Source: Prochlorococcus marinus (GTDB lineage: Bacteria > Cyanobacteriota > Cyanobacteriia > PCC-6307 > Cyanobiaceae). From it: DNA of 64,000 bases. Under the pieces are notes generated by a model. It searched no databases. It was given only the letters and a program-made list of their open reading frames with translations, and had not been told where the DNA came from. Location: NCBI RefSeq assembly GCF_001180265.1, contig NZ_CVSW01000032.1:310001-374000 (forward strand), given 5' to 3'. Made by a program: the position numbers and the translations under genes. The first letter of the stretch is position 1. Each line of letters begins with the position of its first letter. Positions 48,464-58,034 of this stretch are shown one piece after another.

Positions 48464-48674
48464 CGAAAGGTTCCTGATCTAGGAGATGGATATAATTTGT
48501 CGTTAATTCAGGTCGGTTGATTGCAAGAGCCCTAAGTAGATGCCAGTCTTTTAGGCCATCAAAAGGAGTATCGTAGTTATCTTCCTCTAGCCTTTTAGCG
48601 AGCTCAAGGGTCATTTCTTCATTAAAAGAGTTTACTAGTTCTACACTTATTTTATTTTCAGAAATGAATTTCAT
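48453..48674 (-). CDS. DUF2555 family cyanobacterial protein
   Basis: 73 residues from ATG at 48674 (the frame extends 5 codons to a TTG at 48689). The conserved central T-P-F-D-G-L-K-D-W-H-L-L-R-A-L segment, then R-P-E-L and Y-I-H-L-L-D, matches the cyanobacterium-specific DUF2555 family of unknown function. It is soluble, acidic and helical. It overlaps coaBC by 11 bases. Confidence 0.82.
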   Translation of the reverse strand: MKFISENKISVELVNSFNEEMTLELAKRLEEDNYDTPFDGLKDWHLLRALAINRPELTTNYIHLLDQEPFDEN

Positions 48675-48761
48675 ATTGAGTAAAGCCAATATATCCTAAT
48701 AATAAAGCTTCAAGTAATTATTTAAAATTGATATTAGTATTAAATATATATTTTCAAGGAT

Positions 48762-48869
48762 ATGAAAATTTCTAATATTCAAAATCTTTTCAAATTCTTT
48801 TTAGGTCATTTATCAGCATTCTCAGTCATAAATGTCCAAAACCTCATTTTCAAAAATATTCTCTCTTAA
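48762..48869 (+). CDS. Weak candidate 35-residue reading frame
   Basis: An ATG with AAGGA just upstream (spacing only 1-2 bases, too short for a good site) opens 35 codons in the gap between DUF2555 and the 66-residue gene. The peptide is rich in Phe, Leu and Asn and has no recognised feature. Chance is likely in such A/T-rich DNA. Confidence 0.12.
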   Translation: MKISNIQNLFKFFLGHLSAFSVINVQNLIFKNILS

Positions 48870-48893
48870 AATATCTATGTCAAACTTTATTTT

Positions 48894-49094
48894 ATGTCGC
48901 AAACTAAAAGAGAGCAAGTCATTGGCCACATACGTTATTTAAGACAAGAGCTCAGAGAAATGCATTTAGGAATTAAAGAAGATGACCTTTTCCCTGAACC
49001 AGGCGAAATAAGGGGATTAATGGCTCAGTTAGAAGCATTACTTGAATTAATAGAAGGAAATACTAAAATTCAAACAAACTTTAAAGCTGCTTAG
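48894..49094 (+). CDS. Small conserved hypothetical protein
   Basis: 66 residues, ATG start. It is soluble and helical with many charges: residues 5-28 form one amphipathic helix (I-G-H-I-R-Y-L-R-Q-E-L-R-E) and 36-55 another (L-M-A-Q-L-E-A-L-L-E-L-I), a helical-hairpin pattern. No domain is recognised. It lies 11 bases upstream of the DUF565 gene and is probably in the same operon. It may be a small adaptor; that is speculative. Confidence 0.7.
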   Translation: MSQTKREQVIGHIRYLRQELREMHLGIKEDDLFPEPGEIRGLMAQLEALLELIEGNTKIQTNFKAA

Positions 49095-49105
49095 TTTGAT
49101 CCAAA

Positions 49106-49447
49106 ATGGTTGGGAGTAATCAAAAGACAAGATTTCAGCTAAAAATTGTGGAAAATATTCAGACATTAAGTTTTTGGGCTGATAACCCATGGCGAAGGTA
49201 TTCAATATCATTGATTACACTTTTAATTGGCTACTTTTTTGGAAGTTCTCTTGGTATGGTAAGTGCCGTTTTGGAACTCATGGATCCTGTAGCTGCTTTC
49301 TTGTCAGTAGCTTTTATCGAAATTTTAATAGTTCTAAGAAGAAATTTTAGATTTGAAAGGAAAAAGAAATTTTTAGTACTTTTATTAGATTCTTTAAGAT
49401 TAGGATTATTTTATGGTTTCTTTACTGAAAGTCTTAAGTTGCTATGA
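49106..49447 (+). CDS. DUF565 (Ycf20-like) membrane protein
   Basis: 113 residues. Two hydrophobic segments (about 29-50 and 55-72) with G-Y-F-F-G-S-S-L-G and D-P-V-A-A-F-L-S-V-A-F-I-E fit the Ycf20/DUF565 family found in cyanobacteria and plastids. Ycf20-related proteins have been linked to thermal dissipation in green algae and plants; the role here is unknown. A basic loop and third hydrophobic region follow (about 90-110). It is convergent with pyrB, 3 bases apart. Confidence 0.75.
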   Translation: MVGSNQKTRFQLKIVENIQTLSFWADNPWRRYSISLITLLIGYFFGSSLGMVSAVLELMDPVAAFLSVAFIEILIVLRRNFRFERKKKFLVLLLDSLRLGLFYGFFTESLKLL

Positions 49448-49450
49448 AGT

Positions 49451-50467
49451 TTATTTTTTGCATTTCTGTAATAGATAAAGTAAAGCCATTCTTATTGGGA
49501 TACCATTTGAAACTTGATTATTAATCAGGCAATTATGATATTCATCTACTACTTTACTACTTATTTCAATATCTCTGTTAATGGGTCCCGGGTGGAGAAT
49601 TGGAATTTCTTTATTATTCAAAGATAATTTATCAGGGGTTAAGCCATAATCCAAACTATATGAATCAATACTACTTAGTAAATTCTCCATCATTCTCTCT
49701 TTTTGGAGTCTCAAAACAATAATCGCATCTGCAATTTTTATTGATTCTTCCAATGATCTAGAAATTGTTATGGAACCTCTTGATTTGACAGGATCTTCTA
49801 TTTGATTTGGCGCGGGGTTTTTTAAAAAATTGATAAATTCATCAGGTATTAATGTCTTAGGACCACATAAGATTATGTCTGCGCCGAATGCACTCAAAGC
49901 CCAAAGATTTGATCTGGCAACCCTCGAATGATTAACGTCTCCAATAATTAAAATTTTTTTTGAATTTAAAACCTCTGGATTCAGTGTTTTTCTGGAAAAG
50001 AATTTTATCAAAGTATAAATGTCAAGCAATCCTTGACTAGGGTGACTATGTAATCCATCTCCCGCATTTAGAACCGAAGTTTTGGAATTTATTGCATCAA
50101 GTTTTTTAGCGATCTCAAAGGTTATGTAACTTGATGAGTGTCTGATAACCAATGTATCCGCCCCCATAGCAGAATAAGTTATGGCTGTATCAATTATTGT
50201 TTCGCCTTTTGTTAAAGAACTAGAGGATGGCGCAAACGTTTGAACATCAGCAGAAAGCCTTTTTGCTGCAAGTTCAAAACTATTTTTTGTTCTTGTACTA
50301 GCTTCAAAAAATAAAGATGTTATCAAAGTCCCTTGTAAGGCTGGTATCTTTTTCGTCCCTGCATTTTTTAGTGAGTCAAATCTTTTAGCCAATTCAAATA
50401 CAGATTTGTAATCTTGAATTGAAAAATTAGCGAGTGTGTGGATATGTTTATGAGGCCAAATTTGCAT
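49451..50467 (-). CDS. pyrB: Aspartate carbamoyltransferase catalytic subunit
   Basis: 338 residues. It makes carbamoyl aspartate from carbamoyl phosphate and aspartate, the committed step to UMP. Visible are the carbamoyl-phosphate loop S-T-R-T near 57, K-G-E-T near 87, the H-P-S-Q-G-L-L-D segment near 142 and the late H-P-G-P-I-N-R. It lies 21 bases after the glycosylase gene on the same strand. No regulatory subunit gene is nearby, as usual outside enterobacteria. Confidence 0.97.
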   Translation of the reverse strand: MQIWPHKHIHTLANFSIQDYKSVFELAKRFDSLKNAGTKKIPALQGTLITSLFFEASTRTKNSFELAAKRLSADVQTFAPSSSSLTKGETIIDTAITYSAMGADTLVIRHSSSYITFEIAKKLDAINSKTSVLNAGDGLHSHPSQGLLDIYTLIKFFSRKTLNPEVLNSKKILIIGDVNHSRVARSNLWALSAFGADIILCGPKTLIPDEFINFLKNPAPNQIEDPVKSRGSITISRSLEESIKIADAIIVLRLQKERMMENLLSSIDSYSLDYGLTPDKLSLNNKEIPILHPGPINRDIEISSKVVDEYHNCLINNQVSNGIPIRMALLYLLQKCKK

Positions 50468-50488
50468 TACGCTTACACAGATAAATGA

Positions 50489-50965
50489 TTATTCGAATTG
50501 AGGTGTTCTGTCACCTTTTAATCTTTTACTTACACTCCTACTATTTTTGAGATACCAACGCCATTTTATATTTTTTGCCTTGGATATGCCAATTCTCGTA
50601 GTTTGAATAAGGTCTTTTTGTTCTAAAAATGAGTCTTTTTGTGAAATCCATAAAGAATTGTTATTAATAACCTCAAGTGAATTAAAGGATTTATCTATAC
50701 CAAATGCCTTTGTAACTAAACCAGGACCAGAGGCTAATCTCTCGGCCTTCTTAGGGATGAAAACTGCTCTGATTAATACGCCGCTCGCAAAATTGTCTTT
50801 ATCAGTCACTATATTTAAGCAGTGATGAATTCCATAAGATTTGTAAACATAAAATGTCCCAGGTTTTCCGAATAATGGCTCATTTGATTGGGTTATTTTA
50901 TGGTAGCCATGACATGCTTCTTCTTCCTGAGAGTAAGCTTCAGTTTCAACAATAATCCCCTTCAT
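50489..50965 (-). CDS. mpg: 3-methyladenine DNA glycosylase (AAG/Mpg family), N-terminus apparently frameshifted
   Basis: 158 residues from the first in-frame ATG. The AAG family excises alkylated purines. The catalytic glutamate region (I-I-V-E-T-E-A-Y), C-H-G-Y-H, Y-V-Y-K-S-Y-G and the tail G-D-R-T-P are present. The normal family is about 190-200 residues, and the missing N-terminal part (P-K-N-F-F-Y-R, V-A-P-D-L-I-G) is encoded just upstream in the same frame without a standard start. A one-base change would restore a 197-residue protein from ATG at 51083; see the next entry. The gene may be damaged or the read may contain an error. Confidence 0.8.
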   Translation of the reverse strand: MKGIIVETEAYSQEEEACHGYHKITQSNEPLFGKPGTFYVYKSYGIHHCLNIVTDKDNFASGVLIRAVFIPKKAERLASGPGLVTKAFGIDKSFNSLEVINNNSLWISQKDSFLEQKDLIQTTRIGISKAKNIKWRWYLKNSRSVSKRLKGDRTPQFE

Positions 50966-51083
50966 TTGATCTTGCTCATTATTGTTTTTTATGAGGTAAC
51001 AACCTATTAAATCTGGGGCAACGAGTTTTGAGTGCCGATAAAAAAAATTTTTAGGAAATAAGTGGTTTTCGATTTTTCAACAT
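50966..51083 (-). pseudogene. mpg: Upstream coding remnant of mpg with one-base frameshift
   Basis: The mpg frame stays open upstream to 51076 and encodes N-H-L-F-P-K-N-F-F-Y-R then V-A-P-D-L-I-G-C-Y-L, matching the AAG N-terminus. It has no ATG, GTG or TTG. An ATG at 51081-51083 lies one base out of frame. Between them is a 5-base T-run on plus (51073-51077, A5 in the coding strand). With four A the gene would read M-L-K-I-E-N-H-L-F-P, an uninterrupted 197-residue protein. A true indel, slippage or sequencing error are all possible. Confidence 0.65.
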
Positions 51084-51249
51084 TTATCTAATATTATTTT
51101 TAGCTGAGAAACATAATCGAAGCCATTAACTATAATTGATTTTCAAAAAGTTTTTTTAGAGGTTTTTAAAATTACTTTTAATATTAAAGTTTATCTGAGT
51201 AAAAATTTTCAAAATAAACTATTATTAATTAAGAAAGTTTATGTGAATT

Positions 51250-51543
51250 ATGACAAAAATTACAAAAGAAGAGGTAAAAAAAGTTGCTCATTTAGCTAGA
51301 TTGGAACTTAACGAGAATGAAATTAGTAATCATGCAAAACAATTAGAAAAAATATTGGAATATATAAAACAACTTGAGAGAATAAATACTGATGATGTTC
51401 CTTGTACAACAAGAGCTATCGAGGTTACCAATATATTTAGAAAAGACGAAATGAAGAATTCTGATTGTATAGATGAGCTTTTAGGATTGGGTCCATCCAG
51501 AGAGGATAAATATTTTAAAGTGCCAAAAATTATGAATGAATGA
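51250..51543 (+). CDS. gatC: Aspartyl/glutamyl-tRNA amidotransferase subunit C
   Basis: 97 residues. GatC stabilises the GatAB complex that converts misacylated Glu-tRNA(Gln) or Asp-tRNA(Asn) to the amide forms. The N-terminal V-A-H-L-A-R-L-E-L segment and the C-terminal F-K-V-P-K motif are standard. ATG start. gatA and gatB are not adjacent, as is common. It is convergent with crtR; the stops are 1 base apart. Confidence 0.96.
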   Translation: MTKITKEEVKKVAHLARLELNENEISNHAKQLEKILEYIKQLERINTDDVPCTTRAIEVTNIFRKDEMKNSDCIDELLGLGPSREDKYFKVPKIMNE

Positions 51544-51544
51544 T

Positions 51545-52564
51545 TTAGTTACTTCCTATAAATGTTTTATTTACTATCTTTAATAAAAATTTTTTTATTT
51601 TAAAACCTGGATATAAATTGATAATTTTTCTTATTTTTCCTCTTCTTTTGCTGTGACTCCTAATACCTATTAATAGATCATAAATAAAGTTAAAAATGTC
51701 TTGCTTACTTTCAAATATCCCAACTCTTTGGGGAGAGCCTTTCATATCCAACAGCGGCTTAGTTTTTTCATAAGCTACTTTGTATTCAAACCAGGGTATC
51801 GAAGGCCAAAGATGATGAATGAGATGATAATTTTGACCCATTATTAACAAATTCATAAATTTACTTGGATACACTCGAGAATTTATCCATTTGTTTCTTG
51901 ATCGAAAAGGTCTATGTGGCAGATAATCAAAGAATATTCCTAAAGTAACTCCCACCATCAATGCTGGACCGAACCATAAATTGTAAATAAGATTCATGAA
52001 ATCAAATTTTATTCCAGCCAAGATTATTGTTAGAAAGATAGATCTTTCAATTCCCCATTGAAGTAATTCATATTTTCGCCAAAGTTTTCTTTGAAAGAAA
52101 AAAACTTCATGATAGAAAAATCGAGGTGCAATCAGCCAAATTGGACCGAAAGTACTGACAATATGATCTGGATCATTTTTTGGATGATTTACATGAATAT
52201 GATGTTGCAGATGAACTCTTGTAAAAACTGGAAAACTAAATCCTAAGAGAATTGCTGAGCCATGACCCATTGCTTGATTAATCCAAGGAACTGGGTGAGC
52301 AGCCTTATGACATGCATCATGTATGACAGTCCCTTCAATATGCAAAGCTAGAAAAGCTATTGCAACAAGTAATGGTAGAGGCCAAACACCTCTATACCAT
52401 TGCCATATGCTAAGGAAAGCGAGAAAATAACCTCCAAAGAAAAGAAATACTGTAGGATTCCAAAAACTTGGCGGATCTACATAATTTTTTATCTCCTTTT
52501 GCCAATTAAATGATTTAGAAGAATTAGTAATTTTTGTTCTATTTTTATTGATTAGGTTAGAAAT
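51545..52564 (-). CDS. crtR: Beta-carotene hydroxylase CrtR, non-standard start
   Basis: About 339 residues if started at ATT 52562-52564. CrtR adds 3-hydroxyls to beta-carotene, giving zeaxanthin, the main photoprotective carotenoid of Prochlorococcus. The di-iron histidine boxes are H-D-A-C-H-K-A-A-H, H-L-Q-H-H-I-H-V-N-H and H-L-I-H-H-L-W. The conserved N-terminal part (D-P-P-S-F-W-N-P-T-V, Y-R-G-V-W-P-L-P) reads through in frame from a TAA at 52571 without ATG, GTG or TTG until a TTG at 52345 inside the first catalytic helix. The true start must therefore be ATT or similar near 52564, with A-A-G-G-A just upstream. Confidence 0.88.
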   Translation of the reverse strand: MSNLINKNRTKITNSSKSFNWQKEIKNYVDPPSFWNPTVFLFFGGYFLAFLSIWQWYRGVWPLPLLVAIAFLALHIEGTVIHDACHKAAHPVPWINQAMGHGSAILLGFSFPVFTRVHLQHHIHVNHPKNDPDHIVSTFGPIWLIAPRFFYHEVFFFQRKLWRKYELLQWGIERSIFLTIILAGIKFDFMNLIYNLWFGPALMVGVTLGIFFDYLPHRPFRSRNKWINSRVYPSKFMNLLIMGQNYHLIHHLWPSIPWFEYKVAYEKTKPLLDMKGSPQRVGIFESKQDIFNFIYDLLIGIRSHSKRRGKIRKIINLYPGFKIKKFLLKIVNKTFIGSN

Positions 52565-52733
52565 CGTTCCTTATATTCTTTAAATAATATAACTAATATT
52601 TTTATATGATTGCACACTCAGATCTAAAAAAATTTTAAAAAAGATACCTAATTTAAATTTTATGTGTCAAATTAATTATCTAAAGTTAAAAATATTTTTA
52701 AAATAAACTTCTTTCAATTATTATTTTATGTGA

Positions 52734-52815
52734 GCGGTCGTGGCGGAATTGGTAGACGCGCGAGTTTTAGGTACTCGTATCTTCGGGTGTGGGAGTTCAA
52801 GTCTCCCCGACCGCA
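52734..52815 (+). tRNA. tRNA-Leu (UAG)
   Basis: Cloverleaf of 82 bases. Acceptor stem G-C-G-G-T-C-G (52734-52740) pairs with C-G-A-C-C-G-C (52808-52814) with discriminator A. The anticodon stem C-G-A-G-T/A-C-T-C-G encloses TTTAGGT, anticodon TAG. A long variable arm (C-T-T-C-G-G-G-T type) and the T-arm G-T-T-C-A-A-G-T fit a class II leucine tRNA. CCA is not encoded. Confidence 0.97.
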
Positions 52816-52883
52816 CTTAAGGAAATTCTGATTATAAGTTTGTTAATCTATATCAATTTCTTATAATTTTATTAATTAATATA

Positions 52884-53333
52884 ATGAGCATTTTGATACT
52901 TCTTTTAGGATCTTTATACGTTCTTGTTGGGGTTATATTTTTATTCGTCCCGTTAATTTATCTTGAGCTAGGAAGACCAAAAGACTTAATAAAATCTTTT
53001 TTGAATTTATTAATAGGTTTTATATTGATAATTAAAAATAAAACTATAGACCAAACATTTATTCTAATTTTCTTACTATTAGCAATACTAATTGTATTTT
53101 ATCTAGTAGAGCTTTTTTCATCTAGATGGAATCAATTGACAGATAAAGAAAAAAATAAATTAACTACTTTCTTGGAATTCAAAAATAATCTTTCGAAAAT
53201 ATTTGAGGCTATTAATCTTGGAATTAAGAATTTCTCAAAACCTTTAAATTTTTTAAATTTTGGTGATAACAATCAAAATTCAAGCCCAAAAAAGTGGGTA
53301 AGAAATGATAAAAATGATAATATAAAAGTCTGA
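52884..53333 (+). CDS. Hypothetical membrane protein, possibly Ycf66-like
   Basis: 149 residues. Two or three hydrophobic segments (about 2-28, 38-50 and 58-80) are followed by a polar C-terminal region (85-149). The I-D-Q-T-F...F-Y-L-V-E segment loosely resembles the pattern of cyanobacterial and plastid Ycf66 proteins, but the match is by eye and weak. ATG start. It lies between tRNA-Leu and ileS on the same strand. Function unknown. Confidence 0.7.
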   Translation: MSILILLLGSLYVLVGVIFLFVPLIYLELGRPKDLIKSFLNLLIGFILIIKNKTIDQTFILIFLLLAILIVFYLVELFSSRWNQLTDKEKNKLTTFLEFKNNLSKIFEAINLGIKNFSKPLNFLNFGDNNQNSSPKKWVRNDKNDNIKV

Positions 53334-53453
53334 AACCAAATCAATTGGTTTTTGATACATGCCAAAAAAATTACAGGTCAATTAAGAAAGAATATAATAA
53401 ATTTTATTTATTTAAACAATTCTATTGATCACCAATATTACCTATATTGTCGT

Positions 53454-56360
53454 ATGAAATCCCAAAATAGCAAAGAACAAAAATCAGACTTTTCTTATAA
53501 AGAGACTTTAAATTTACTTAAAACTGATTTCTCAATGCGTGCTAACTCAGTTGTGAGAGAACCTGAGATTCAGAATTTTTGGGCTAATAATAATATTGAT
53601 TTTGAATTGGGTTCAAATAACTCTGGAAAAACATTTACATTACATGATGGCCCGCCTTATGCGAATGGAGCACTCCATATGGGTCATGCTCTCAACAAAG
53701 TTTTAAAAGACATAGTAAATAAGTACAAAACCTTGAAAGGATTTAAAGTTCACTATGTTCCTGGCTGGGATTGCCATGGATTACCTATTGAATTAAAAGT
53801 ACTTCAAAATATGAAATCTGATGAAAGAAAGAATCTTAATACTCTAAACCTAAGAAAAAAAGCAACAAATTATGCATATGTTCAAATTAATAATCAAATG
53901 GAGGGTTTCAAAAGGTGGGGAATATGGGGAGATTGGGATAACCCTTACTTAACTCTTAAGAAAAGTTATGAATCTGCTCAGATAGGAGTATTTGGAAAAA
54001 TGTTTTTAAATGGATATATATATCGAGGTCTTAAACCTGTACATTGGAGTCCAAGTTCTAGGACTGCACTGGCAGAAGCAGAACTAGAATATCCTGAAGA
54101 ACATTATTCAAAAAGTATTTATGTTTCTTTGAAGATTACTAAAATACCTGAAGAAATCTTTTTGAAATTACGGCAAGAAAATCCAAATATCACAAAGGAT
54201 CTTTTTCTAAGTAATTCTTTCGTAACTATTTGGACCACAACTCCTTGGACAATACCAGCAAATGAAGCAGTTTCGGTAAATCCCAAAATTAACTATGTTT
54301 TTGCTATTGATGAAGAGAAACGAATATATCTTTTTGCAAAAGATTTATCCTCTGAAATTAGTATTAAATTTAATAAAGATTTAGAGATACTTTTTGAGGT
54401 TAAGGGATCTTGCTTGGAAAATATTGAATACCAACATCCTACTAAAAACAAAAATTGCAGAATTGTGGTTGGCGGAGATTACATCACTACAGAATCTGGC
54501 ACTGGAATTGTTCATACTGCTCCAGGCCATGGTATGGATGACTTTGTTGTGGGGCAAAAATACGGTTTACCTACTACTTGTGTTGTTGATGAAAAAGGGA
54601 ATTTGAATGAATATTCAGGACAATTTAAAGGATCAAATGTACTTAAAGATGCTAATGGTCTAATTATTGAATATTTAAAAGAAAAAAACTTGCTTCTATT
54701 ACAAGAAAATTATAAGCATAGATTTCCTTATGATTGGAGAACTAAAAAACCTACTATTTTTCGGGCAACAGAACAGTGGTTCGCATCTGTAGATGGCTTT
54801 AGATCATCTGCATTAAAGGCGATCGAAGATGTTGAATGGATGCCAGCAACAGGAAAAAAAAGAATATATTCTATGGTCATTGGCAGAGGAGACTGGTGTA
54901 TTTCTAGACAAAGGTCATGGGGGGTACCAATTCCTGTTTTTTATAAAAAAAATGGTAATGAAATCCTTCTAAACAAAGAAATAATTAACCATATTCAAAA
55001 ACTTTTTAGTGAACATGGAGCAGATATTTGGTGGGACTGGGAAGTCAAGAGCTTATTACCGGAAAATTATGTAGAAGAATCTGATCTATGGGAAAAAGGA
55101 AAAGATACAATGGATGTCTGGTTTGATTCGGGATCTAGTTGGGCCGCAGTGTGTGAACAAAGAAGTGAGTTAAGCTATCCTGCTGATCTTTATTTAGAAG
55201 GCTCAGATCAACATCGTGGATGGTTTCAATCTTCTTTGCTCACATCTGTTGCTGTTAATAACAAACCACCCTATAAAAAAGTTTTAACTCATGGTTTTGC
55301 ACTTGATGAGAATGGAAGAAAAATGAGCAAATCTTTAGGAAATGTTGTTGATCCAAATATAATTATTAATGGAGGTAATAATAAAAAAACTGAGCCCGCT
55401 TATGGCGCTGATGTTTTAAGGCTATGGGTAAGTTCGGTAGATTATTCAGTAGATGTTCCAATTGGTTCAAATATCCTCAAACAGCTATCAGATGTTTATA
55501 GAAAAGTTCGTAATACAGCAAGATATCTCTTAGGAAATATTCATGATTTTGATCCAAATATCAATAGTTTTGAAATAGATCAATTACCGCTTCTAGATCA
55601 GTGGATGTTAGGCAGATTAGTTGAGGTTACAAATCAAATATCAACTGCTTATGAAAGTTATGAATTTTCAAAGTTTTTTCAAATTTTACAAAGTTTTTGC
55701 GTTGCAGATCTATCAAATTTCTATTTGGATATTGCGAAAGATAGATTATACGTTAGTGCTAAATCTCAATTTAGGAGAAGGTCATGTCAGTTTGTGCTAT
55801 CTAAAATTGTTGAGAATTTAGCTGTATTTATTTCTCCAGTACTTTGTCATATGGCTGAAGACATTTGGCAAAATATTCCATATTCAACTAAAGAAAAATC
55901 AGTATTTCAAAGAGGATGGCCAAATTTCCCGCAGTCCTGGAAAAGTCAAAGTCTCAATATGAATATTTCGAATTTAAGAAATTTGAGAGTGGAAATTAAC
56001 AAAGCTATAGAGGGATGTAGAAATAAGCAACTAATTGGAGCAGCTTTGGAAACAGAAGTGAATTTTTTACCTGAGGATAAACTTGTAAATGATTCTTTGA
56101 CTTGGCTAGAAAAATTTGGCAATAAAGATGTAGATTTATTTAGTGAATGGCTTATAGTTTCGAATTTTAAAGTGGTATCAACTTTAGTGGGGAATTCTCT
56201 AATTGTTGATGAAAATCAACTTGGAAAAATTCAAATTCTTAAAGCTAATGGTCAAAAATGTGATAGATGTTGGCATTATCAAAAAGAAACTGTTAGTGGT
56301 ATTCAAAACACTAAATTATGTAAAAGATGTTCTAATATTATTAATCTAAAAATTTCTTAA
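53454..56360 (+). CDS. ileS: Isoleucine--tRNA ligase
   Basis: 968 residues from ATG at 53454; the frame extends to a TTG at 53352, but the added 34 residues are unlike the family. The HIGH motif is H-M-G-H in [13 protein letters not shown]. The editing domain (T-T-P-W-T-I-P-A-N) and KMSKS ([10 protein letters not shown]) are intact. A C-terminal zinc finger C-D-R-C...C-K-R-C is present, as in bacterial-type IleRS. It is convergent with the 111-residue gene with a 4-base overlap. Confidence 0.97.
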   Translation: MKSQNSKEQKSDFSYKETLNLLKTDFSMRANSVVREPEIQNFWANNNIDFELGSNNSGKTFTLHDGPPYANGALHMGHALNKVLKDIVNKYKTLKGFKVHYVPGWDCHGLPIELKVLQNMKSDERKNLNTLNLRKKATNYAYVQINNQMEGFKRWGIWGDWDNPYLTLKKSYESAQIGVFGKMFLNGYIYRGLKPVHWSPSSRTALAEAELEYPEEHYSKSIYVSLKITKIPEEIFLKLRQENPNITKDLFLSNSFVTIWTTTPWTIPANEAVSVNPKINYVFAIDEEKRIYLFAKDLSSEISIKFNKDLEILFEVKGSCLENIEYQHPTKNKNCRIVVGGDYITTESGTGIVHTAPGHGMDDFVVGQKYGLPTTCVVDEKGNLNEYSGQFKGSNVLKDANGLIIEYLKEKNLLLLQENYKHRFPYDWRTKKPTIFRATEQWFASVDGFRSSALKAIEDVEWMPATGKKRIYSMVIGRGDWCISRQRSWGVPIPVFYKKNGNEILLNKEIINHIQKLFSEHGADIWWDWEVKSLLPENYVEESDLWEKGKDTMDVWFDSGSSWAAVCEQRSELSYPADLYLEGSDQHRGWFQSSLLTSVAVNNKPPYKKVLTHGFALDENGRKMSKSLGNVVDPNIIINGGNNKKTEPAYGADVLRLWVSSVDYSVDVPIGSNILKQLSDVYRKVRNTARYLLGNIHDFDPNINSFEIDQLPLLDQWMLGRLVEVTNQISTAYESYEFSKFFQILQSFCVADLSNFYLDIAKDRLYVSAKSQFRRRSCQFVLSKIVENLAVFISPVLCHMAEDIWQNIPYSTKEKSVFQRGWPNFPQSWKSQSLNMNISNLRNLRVEINKAIEGCRNKQLIGAALETEVNFLPEDKLVNDSLTWLEKFGNKDVDLFSEWLIVSNFKVVSTLVGNSLIVDENQLGKIQILKANGQKCDRCWHYQKETVSGIQNTKLCKRCSNIINLKIS

Positions 56361-56692
56361 AGCCAGTTTTTTGGATTTAAGAAAAAAAGAGAGTTTTTAT
56401 TTTCTCTTATAAAGCTTTCTTTGGTTTCTTCTAAAGGTGACTTATAAAGTCGAAAGTTTGTAAGTAAAAAATTAAATTCTAAAACTTTTTTTTCTAAATC
56501 CTTTTCTATTGGATGCGTTGTAGAGCTAGTGTAACCTTTGAAAATAATTATTTCTAATTTCTCCTTTGGATTTTTATTAAGAATGTGTCCTTCAAGTTTA
56601 AGGATCCTATTAGGCATGTTGGAACTTATTCTTTCGAGAATTGTTATTAAATCAATTTCTTCCATTTTCGGCGAAGCAAGAGTTTCTTCCAT
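56357..56692 (-). CDS. Conserved hypothetical cyanobacterial/plastid-type protein (DUF7734-like)
   Basis: 111 residues, or 102 from a second ATG at 56665. The segment [14 protein letters not shown] and the C-terminal S-P-L-E-E...N-P-K-N-W resemble a small protein family of cyanobacteria and chloroplasts with the pattern I-F-K-G-F-S-S-S and a terminal W. The name is tentative. There is no membrane segment. It overlaps ileS by 4 bases at the 3' end and the upstream membrane gene by 14-41 bases depending on start, so it is probably translated from the same mRNA. Confidence 0.72.
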   Translation of the reverse strand: MEETLASPKMEEIDLITILERISSNMPNRILKLEGHILNKNPKEKLEIIIFKGYTSSTTHPIEKDLEKKVLEFNFLLTNFRLYKSPLEETKESFIRENKNSLFFLNPKNWL

Positions 56693-57275
56693 TTTTAGGT
56701 AGTTTAATTATCGACCATTGAATTAAGCCTAAAACATAAATAAGCAATGAAAATAATCCTAAAAATTTTGCTACTGGCTGTGTAAAGTTAGCTCCGAAGA
56801 AAAAATTAAATAAGCTTTTTATAAGTATGTAGAAATTTGAGGATGGCTTAAGCCAAATTTCACATTCAGTAAAATTTATATTAGAAAAGCAGCTGATGTT
56901 TTGTAAACTTTGAATTAAGAAATTTAGAGATATAAATGTTAGCGACCATCTCCATACTTTTGTTGTTGTAATAAGTGAGTAAGAAAAATCATATTCTTTT
57001 AATTCATCATTAATATCATTCCAAAACCAAACTGAGATTGTCATTAATAATGTTGAGAAATTAGTAATTATGAGCGCGTAATCATACTTACCTATCAATA
57101 GCAAAAGACTGATAAAAAATAAAAGTGAAATTTTCCAATAAATAGATAGAAGCTTGTTGACAGCTTTATTTCTTTTTTTAATTGACCACCAGAATAATGT
57201 AAAAGGAATACCAATAAGGAAAATAATTGAAAGTTGAAAAGATAGCCAAACTGAAAGTTGATTAAGAACGTTCAA
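56652..57275 (-). CDS. DUF3177-like membrane protein
   Basis: 207 residues with about five hydrophobic helices (8-28, 45-65, 70-88, 110-125 and 165-190). The late F-F-F-G-A-N-F and Y-V-L-G-L-I-Q-W pattern and a pair of cysteines in the lumenal region around 128-137 fit the cyanobacterial DUF3177 family, of unknown function. The C-terminus is polar and overlaps the next gene by 41 bases. It is divergent from trmB with about 120 bases between. Confidence 0.75.
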   Translation of the reverse strand: MNVLNQLSVWLSFQLSIIFLIGIPFTLFWWSIKKRNKAVNKLLSIYWKISLLFFISLLLLIGKYDYALIITNFSTLLMTISVWFWNDINDELKEYDFSYSLITTTKVWRWSLTFISLNFLIQSLQNISCFSNINFTECEIWLKPSSNFYILIKSLFNFFFGANFTQPVAKFLGLFSLLIYVLGLIQWSIIKLPKNGRNSCFAENGRN

Positions 57276-57366
57276 AACTTTTTCTTTTTAGATACATAAT
57301 AATTAAACATTAAACTATTACTGTTTAAATTACTATTGTCATAGTTATGAATATTATGCATCTTTG

Positions 57367-57384
57367 TATTGGTGCATACCAATA
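57367..57384. repeat. Palindrome upstream of trmB
   Basis: TATTGGT (57367-57373), GCAT, ACCAATA (57378-57384): a 7-bp perfect stem with a 4-base loop, 13 bases upstream of the trmB ATG. It could be an operator, or a hairpin that limits translation. Nothing else in the window repeats it that I can see. Confidence 0.4.
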
Positions 57385-57397
57385 AATTAATCATTTC

Positions 57398-58027
57398 ATG
57401 AGACAGCATGTTAACCCTCTCAGTAAAGTTTTTGATCAAATTGAAAGAATACCCTCTTTAGATGAAATGTTTAATGATTCTAAATTGCCTCTGCATTTGG
57501 ATATAGGTTGTGCTGCTGGTGAGTTTCTATTTGATTTAGCTTTAGCTAATACAAATTGGAATTATTTAGGAATTGAAATCCGAGAGAAATTAGTTAAATC
57601 TGCTAAATTAAGATCGCGCGAGAGAGAAATCAAAAATTTATATTTTATATTTGGTAATGCATATAAAATTTTGAATGATATTCATAATAATTTTCTAGCT
57701 AAGAATCTAAAAAGTATTTCATTTAATTTCCCGGATCCATGGTTTAAAAAGAGACATCATAAAAGGCGAGTTATTCAACCAGAGTTTATTGATATTCTCT
57801 CAAATTCGTTGCAAAAAGGATCATTAATTTACATTAAAACTGATGTAAAGGATTTGTTCGATCATATGGATTGCACTATATCAAGTAATTTTAGTTTTCA
57901 AAAACTGGATAAAAATGATATCAATCTTTTGGAAACTTTTAATCCAAATAGATTTCAAACGAATAGGGAAAAGTATGTGATTGTTAATCAACTTGATATT
58001 TATGAGAGGATTTATATAAAAATTTGA
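57398..58027 (+). CDS. trmB: tRNA (guanine-N7-)-methyltransferase
   Basis: 209 residues. It uses S-adenosylmethionine to make m7G46 in tRNA. The SAM-binding motif is [10 protein letters not shown] near 33, and the TrmB signature [14 protein letters not shown] appears near 112. ATG start at 57398. It converges with glmM, 7 bases apart. The palindrome at 57367-57384 lies in its leader. Confidence 0.95.
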   Translation: MRQHVNPLSKVFDQIERIPSLDEMFNDSKLPLHLDIGCAAGEFLFDLALANTNWNYLGIEIREKLVKSAKLRSREREIKNLYFIFGNAYKILNDIHNNFLAKNLKSISFNFPDPWFKKRHHKRRVIQPEFIDILSNSLQKGSLIYIKTDVKDLFDHMDCTISSNFSFQKLDKNDINLLETFNPNRFQTNREKYVIVNQLDIYERIYIKI

Positions 58028-58034
58028 TTAATAA

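Noticed and set aside
53352..53453. Extended N-terminus of ileS from TTG
   Set aside because: The 34 added residues are unlike IleRS, and ATG at 53454 gives the expected start.
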